A stretch of DNA of 9,497 bases from Anaerotignum sp. (GTDB lineage: Bacteria; Bacillota; Clostridia; Lachnospirales; Anaerotignaceae): the NCBI GenBank assembly GCA_017560955.1, contig JAFZDV010000071.1:1-9497 (forward strand), written 5' to 3'. The position numbers were made by a program, and so were the translations under genes. Under the pieces are notes generated by a model, which ran no database searches, was not told the DNA's origin, and was given only the letters and a program-made list of their open reading frames with translations. Positions within the stretch are counted from its first letter, which is position 1. Every line of letters starts with the position of its first letter. Shown one piece after another: positions 6,232 through 9,497 of the stretch.

Positions 6232-6531
6232 ATGTTAACAAGCAAACAGAGAGCATTCCTGCGCGGTATGGCAAACGGTATCGACGCAATTTTTCAGGTT
6301 GGTAAAAACGGCGTAACACCCGAACTGAGAGATACTGTATTCAACGCATTGGAAGCAAGAGAACTGGTAAAAATCAGCGTACTGGACAACAATATGCTGG
6401 GCGCAAGAGAAGCAGCAGAAATGCTGGCAAGCAGAACAGGTGCAGAAGTGGTACAGGTGATCGGTAACAAATTTGTACTGTATAAAGCAGCGAAAAAACC
6501 TGTTATTGAACTGCCTGCAGCAAAAAAATAA
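6232..6531 (+). CDS. yhbY: YhbY family ribosome assembly RNA-binding protein
   Basis: A 99-residue single-domain CRM protein, the family of E. coli YhbY and B. subtilis YqeI, which binds pre-50S ribosomal RNA particles and helps large-subunit assembly. The N-terminus L-T-S-K-Q-R-A-F-L-R-G (2-12) matches the family start. The GxxG RNA-binding loop is G24-K25-N26-G27, followed by V-T. ELVKISV around 41-47 and the C-terminal VQVIGNKFVLYK strand are also typical. A basic tail with KK doublets closes the protein. AGGAGG at 6221-6226, five bases before the ATG, is strong. It is the first gene after the extended -10 promoter and begins a run with a hydrolase, nadD-yqeK and rsfS. In B. subtilis its homologue is also next to nadD, yqeK and rsfS, which supports the assignment. 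Confidence 0.95.
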   Translation: MLTSKQRAFLRGMANGIDAIFQVGKNGVTPELRDTVFNALEARELVKISVLDNNMLGAREAAEMLASRTGAEVVQVIGNKFVLYKAAKKPVIELPAAKK

Positions 6532-6564
6532 TAGAAAATCATAAGACGAAAAGGGGGCGGAGTA

Positions 6565-7689
6565 ATGGCAAATATGTTTGATTATCTGACATGGCGCGGT
6601 GATCTTTCTTTGTCCCAATCTCCTTTTCAGGATGTGGATTCTCTGATCCTGTCCACCATGTCTTATATCTTTTTTGACGGTATCGTAGCAGAAAGTCTGG
6701 AGGAACGCATCACCATCGGTGAGATGGCAGATCGGTTCCTTTCCCGTCCGCAGACGGAATGGAAACTGCGTATCCCTGAGGATGAAAGACTGCTGCGTGT
6801 GCTGAAAGAAAGCGACCGTTTTCGAAATATGGAACTGTGCGGATATGTGAATAAACTGGATTTTCAGACGGAAAAACAGTTTGCAGCACTGACCATCCTG
6901 TTAGGGGACGGCACGGTTCTGGTGGCTTATCGGGGAACGGATTATTCTCTGGTAGGCTGGAAAGAAAATTTTAATATGTGTTTTATGGATGACGTACCTG
7001 CCCAGCTGGATGCGGCGAATTATCTGATCCGTGTGGCAGAGGCTTTTCCACATATGAAACTGCGTGTCTGCGGTCATTCCAAAGGGGGCAATCTTGCGGT
7101 CTATGGGGCGGCTATGTGCCCGAAGGAAGTGCAGGAACACATCTGTGTGGTTTATAATCATGACGGCCCCGGTTTTCGGGAAACCATGCTGAAACGGGAA
7201 GGATATCAGAATATCCTGCCCAGACTGAAAACATTCCTGCCGCAGTTTTCTGTTGTTGGCATGCTGCTGGAACAGCAGGGTGAAATGATCATTATCCGCA
7301 GCAATGAAAAAGGGATCATGCAGCATGAACCTTATTCCTGGGAAGTGATCGGTGCGGATTTTGTGAAACAGAATGGCCTGACAGAAAAAAGTTATTTCCT
7401 GGACAGTACTGTGACTCGCTGGATGGACGGATTGACGGAAGAGCAGAGAGAATCGTTCATTGATACGATATACGAAGCAGTTGCGGCGGCGCCGGTGGAT
7501 CATTTTGGTGAAGCGGCAGTTTCTCCGAGAATGATCATCAGTACACTGCAGACACTCCATGCAGAGGATGAAGGAACGAAAATCATCAGCAGTGGATTCA
7601 GGATGTTGTTTGATGCCGCAAGAAAAACGGCAGACGAATTTGCCAATCGATCCGGAATGGACGAAGGGAAAGAAGGAATCGAAACATGA
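6565..7689 (+). CDS. DUF2974 (Mbeg1-like) alpha/beta hydrolase, lipase-class-3-like
   Basis: A 374-residue protein with an alpha/beta hydrolase core of the DUF2974/Mbeg1-like type. The N-terminus ([13 protein letters not shown]) is typical of that family. Visible core elements are Y-R-G-T-D (122-126), resembling the oxyanion region of class 3 lipases, and the nucleophile elbow G170-H171-S172-K173-G174-G175 with S172 as the likely catalytic serine. N-H-D-G-P-G-F follows (D200 in it), then Q-H-E-P-Y-S-W (H254 in it). D200 and H254 are the best candidates for the remaining triad members, but this is a guess from conservation. No signal peptide or membrane segment is apparent, so it is probably cytosolic. 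The substrate is unknown; a lipid or ester is possible. The start at 6565 is preceded by a weak GGGGGCGGAG site. The stop overlaps the start of nadD-yqeK (ATGA at 7686-7689), which implies translational coupling. It is an insertion relative to the Bacillus yhbY-nadD order. Confidence 0.85.
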   Translation: MANMFDYLTWRGDLSLSQSPFQDVDSLILSTMSYIFFDGIVAESLEERITIGEMADRFLSRPQTEWKLRIPEDERLLRVLKESDRFRNMELCGYVNKLDFQTEKQFAALTILLGDGTVLVAYRGTDYSLVGWKENFNMCFMDDVPAQLDAANYLIRVAEAFPHMKLRVCGHSKGGNLAVYGAAMCPKEVQEHICVVYNHDGPGFRETMLKREGYQNILPRLKTFLPQFSVVGMLLEQQGEMIIIRSNEKGIMQHEPYSWEVIGADFVKQNGLTEKSYFLDSTVTRWMDGLTEEQRESFIDTIYEAVAAAPVDHFGEAAVSPRMIISTLQTLHAEDEGTKIISSGFRMLFDAARKTADEFANRSGMDEGKEGIET

Positions 7690-8918
7690 GAAATGAAATT
7701 GCAAATTTTAAGGATTGTAAGAGTATCGCCATTATGGGCGGCACCTTCGACCCGATCCATAATGGACATCTGGTAACTGCGGAAGCGGTACGCCACAGAT
7801 TTAAAGTTGACCGCGTGGTGTTTATCCCCACAGGCCGACCTGCCCATAAACTGAATAAAAAAGTAACACATAACGAGCACCGTTACCTGATGACAGTACT
7901 GGCGACCATGAGAAATGAAAATTTTGAAGTATCCCGTATTGAAATCGATCGTCCCGGTGCCACGTATACCATCGACACTATTGAAGAACTGAAAAAAATC
8001 TGCAGACCTGATGTGCGTCTGTACTTCATCACAGGTGCCGATGCCATCAATCAGATCATGAGTTGGAAACAGCCTGAAAGATTGCTGACACTTTGCGATT
8101 TCGTGGCGGTAACACGCCCCGGCTATGATAAAGCAAGACTGTTCGAAGATATTGGTGAGATCAGAGAAAAATATGCAAGCCGTATCCATTTCATGGAAGT
8201 GCCTGCGCTGGCGATTTCTTCTTCCGATATCCGTGAAAGAGAACAGAAAGGTGAACCCATCAAATATCTGCTTCCTCAGGAAGTGGAAGACTATATCCAT
8301 AAATTCGGCCTGTATCAGGACGATGCGACAGAAGAGGTGAAATTTATGCTGCCTATTTCTACAATGCAGGAAAAACTGCAGTCTGCAATTTCCGTAAAAC
8401 GTTATATCCACACAATGGGTGTTGCGGAAGAAGCAGTGAAACTGGCGGAGATCTACGGTACAGCTCAGGATCAGCAGAAAGCAAGAGTTGCAGGTCTGCT
8501 GCATGACTGTGCGAAGGATTATCCCGAAAGTATGCGTCTGCGTTTCTGTAAGGAATATAAAGTAAAAACAGATGAAATCATGAATAAACAGACAGATCTG
8601 ATCCATCCTTTCCTTGGTGCGGAAGTTGCGAAGAGAGAATATCAGGTGCTGGATGAAGATGTGCTGAATGCGATCCGTTTCCATACAACAGGCAGACCTA
8701 ATATGTCCCTGCTGGAAAAAATCGTTTTCATTGCAGACTATATTGAACCCAACCGCGAAAAATTCGGCGGTCTGGATGAAGCAAGAAGACTGGCTTATCT
8801 GGATCTGGATAAGGCTATGGTCTATATTCTGGAAAACACCATTGAGTATGTAAAAGCGAGAGGCAGACTGCTGCATCCTCTGTCTCTGGAAGCTTTGGAA
8901 TATTATAAAAATCTTTGA
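7686..8918 (+). CDS. nadD-yqeK: NadD-YqeK fusion: nicotinate-nucleotide adenylyltransferase plus HD-domain Ap4A hydrolase
   Basis: A 410-residue two-domain protein. Residues ~12-212 are NadD, which joins ATP and nicotinate mononucleotide to give deamido-NAD in NAD synthesis. It shows [11 protein letters not shown] (18-28) with the HxGH nucleotidyltransferase motif H25-H28, and the SSSDIR signature (178-183), and ends in the family's usual Y-I-H-K-F-G-L-Y. Residues ~225-410 are YqeK, a metal-dependent HD hydrolase of diadenosine tetraphosphate (products two ADP), with ligands H242, H273-D274, H307, H333 and D351 and the motif LLHDCAKD. In B. subtilis these are separate neighbouring genes; here the frame runs through without a stop. 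The start overlaps the upstream hydrolase stop by four bases (ATGA), and no separate strong ribosome site is needed. An in-frame ATG at 8346 lies behind GAGGTGA at the joint and could make free YqeK of 190 residues. The downstream gene rsfS begins 22 bases later. Confidence 0.95.
   Translation: MRNEIANFKDCKSIAIMGGTFDPIHNGHLVTAEAVRHRFKVDRVVFIPTGRPAHKLNKKVTHNEHRYLMTVLATMRNENFEVSRIEIDRPGATYTIDTIEELKKICRPDVRLYFITGADAINQIMSWKQPERLLTLCDFVAVTRPGYDKARLFEDIGEIREKYASRIHFMEVPALAISSSDIREREQKGEPIKYLLPQEVEDYIHKFGLYQDDATEEVKFMLPISTMQEKLQSAISVKRYIHTMGVAEEAVKLAEIYGTAQDQQKARVAGLLHDCAKDYPESMRLRFCKEYKVKTDEIMNKQTDLIHPFLGAEVAKREYQVLDEDVLNAIRFHTTGRPNMSLLEKIVFIADYIEPNREKFGGLDEARRLAYLDLDKAMVYILENTIEYVKARGRLLHPLSLEALEYYKNL
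8334..8348 (+). promoter_or_regulatory. Possible internal ribosome site and start codon for free YqeK
   Basis: GAGGTGA (8334-8340) stands five bases before an in-frame ATG (8346-8348), codon 221 of the NadD-YqeK fusion, exactly at the domain boundary. Starting there would give a 190-residue protein, close to the length of stand-alone YqeK (about 186 in B. subtilis, from memory). It may be a working internal start or a relic of the ancestral separate gene. Only the sequence and its position are seen; use is inferred. Confidence 0.45.
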
Positions 8919-8940
8919 TTTGTAAGGAGGAACAACAAGA

Positions 8941-9273
8941 ATGAACGCATTGGAAGCTGCAAAGGTTGCACAGGCAGCCATTGAAGATAAACTGGGCGAA
9001 GATATCAAGGTTCTGAATCTGCAGGGCCTGTCCAATATCGCAGACTGTTTCGTGATTGCCAGCGGCAAAAACGCAAACCAGCTGCATGCTATGGCAAACG
9101 AAGTAGAACAGAAACTGTACAAAGAAGGTATCAAACTGCACCACTCCGAAGGTTACAGCAGCGGCACATGGATCCTGCTGGATTTCGGCAATCTGCTGGT
9201 ACACCTGTTCAATAGAGAACAGAGAGAATTCTATGGTCTGGACCATGTATGGGGCGACGCACCCACTCTGTGA
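8941..9273 (+). CDS. rsfS: Ribosome silencing factor RsfS
   Basis: A 110-residue member of the RsfS/YbeB/Iojap family, which binds ribosomal protein uL14 on the 50S subunit and blocks joining with the 30S, lowering translation during starvation or stationary phase. Family features seen are the N-terminal helix, the I-A-D-C-F-V-I-A-S-G strand with D35 (33-42), the G-Y-S-S-G-T-W-I-L-L-D-F-G block (71-83), and V-H-L-F followed by R-E-F-Y-G-L-D-H-V-W-G-D near the end. The length matches the usual 105-120. AAGGAGG at 8924-8930 lies 10 bases before the ATG. It is last in the yhbY operon and is followed by a terminator. In B. subtilis rsfS likewise follows yqeK, so the context agrees. Confidence 0.96.
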   Translation: MNALEAAKVAQAAIEDKLGEDIKVLNLQGLSNIADCFVIASGKNANQLHAMANEVEQKLYKEGIKLHHSEGYSSGTWILLDFGNLLVHLFNREQREFYGLDHVWGDAPTL

Positions 9274-9326
9274 TAAGCATTTTTTATATCAAAAATAATA
9301 AAAATGATTTGTTGAAATATAACAAT

Positions 9327-9353
9327 AAAAGGCCCTCGGAAGAGGGCTTTTTT
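9327..9353 (+). terminator. Intrinsic terminator after rsfS
   Basis: GCCCTC (9332-9337) pairs with GAGGGC (9342-9347) across a GGAA loop of the GNRA class. The stem is followed by TTTTTT (9348-9353), and upstream AAAA (9327-9330) can extend the pairing past a bulged G. It ends the yhbY-hydrolase-nadD/yqeK-rsfS unit, 58 bases after the rsfS stop. Confidence 0.92.
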
Positions 9354-9423
9354 GATGCAGAATGAAAATCTTCTGTTTTGGCAATATAAATTTTTCTGCT
9401 GAGAAAAGGTCTGCCTGTGGAAT

Positions 9424-9453
9424 TTGACAAGATTTTTTACAATCGAAAAAAAT
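9424..9453 (+). promoter_or_regulatory. Possible promoter for the gene beyond the window
   Basis: A perfect TTGACA (9424-9429) is followed after 18 bases by AAAAAT (9448-9453), a poor -10 with four of six matches. A second weak pair, TTGAAT (9456-9461) and TAAATT (9479-9484), has a spacing of 17. The window ends in TTAGGA, which could be the start of a Shine-Dalgarno sequence for the next gene. The rest of 9354-9497 is AT-rich with nothing else I can support. Confidence 0.3.
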
Positions 9454-9497
9454 ACTTGAATATGGTCGTATTTTGCAGTAAATTTAATGTGTTAGGA

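Noticed and set aside
7500..9134. 544-codon open frame on the minus strand
   Set aside because: This is also a codon-register shadow of nadD-yqeK and neighbouring genes; it has no ribosome site or recognisable domain.
9279..9325. AT-rich inverted repeats after rsfS
   Set aside because: The pairing is nearly all A-T with bulges, as expected by chance in such composition. The real terminator follows at 9327-9353.

Overview
The window looks like a chromosomal housekeeping region of a low-to-mid GC Firmicute, most likely class Clostridia (Lachnospirales-like). The reasons are AGGAGG-type ribosome sites, compact same-strand operons, intrinsic terminators with T-tracts, a DnaE1-type polymerase tail, and strongly biased codon use (CTG for Leu, ACA for Thr). 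I see no phage, IS element, CRISPR array, tRNA or rRNA. All genes are on the + strand.

Region 1 (1-3656) is a DNA polymerase and glycolysis operon. It holds the 3' end of dnaE, a short gene encoding a clear homologue of TRAP (the trp RNA-binding attenuation protein, MtrB), pfkA (6-phosphofructokinase) and pyk (pyruvate kinase with the extra C-terminal PEP-utiliser-like domain). It ends at a strong intrinsic terminator. The dnaE...pfkA-pyk order is classical in Firmicutes. The TRAP gene in the middle is the unusual part, and no mtrA/folE partner is present. Intercistronic hairpins lie before and after pfkA.

Region 2 (3657-6088) is a two-gene unit with its own candidate promoter, a terminator-like leader hairpin and a strong terminator. 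It encodes a DUF819-family polytopic membrane protein and an M19 (renal-dipeptidase-like) metallopeptidase. I infer a link between transport of a small peptide or amino-acid-like substrate and cytosolic hydrolysis.

Region 3 (6089-9353) starts with a good extended -10 promoter. It encodes YhbY (CRM-domain ribosome assembly factor), a DUF2974/Mbeg1-like alpha/beta hydrolase, a NadD-YqeK fusion (NaMN adenylyltransferase joined to an HD-domain Ap4A hydrolase) and RsfS (ribosomal silencing factor), and ends at a GNRA-loop terminator. This is the yhbY-nadD-yqeK-rsfS operon known from Bacillus with two differences: a hydrolase gene is inserted and overlaps nadD by 4 bp, and nadD and yqeK are fused. 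At the fusion joint there is an in-frame ATG behind a Shine-Dalgarno-like sequence that could still give free YqeK.

Region 4 (9354-9497) is AT-rich and non-coding. It probably carries the promoter and start of the ribosome site of the next gene. I see no wholly new system. The most unusual items are the TRAP homologue in the dnaE-glycolysis operon, the NadD-YqeK fusion with a possible internal start, and the hydrolase inserted into the ribosome-assembly/NAD operon.
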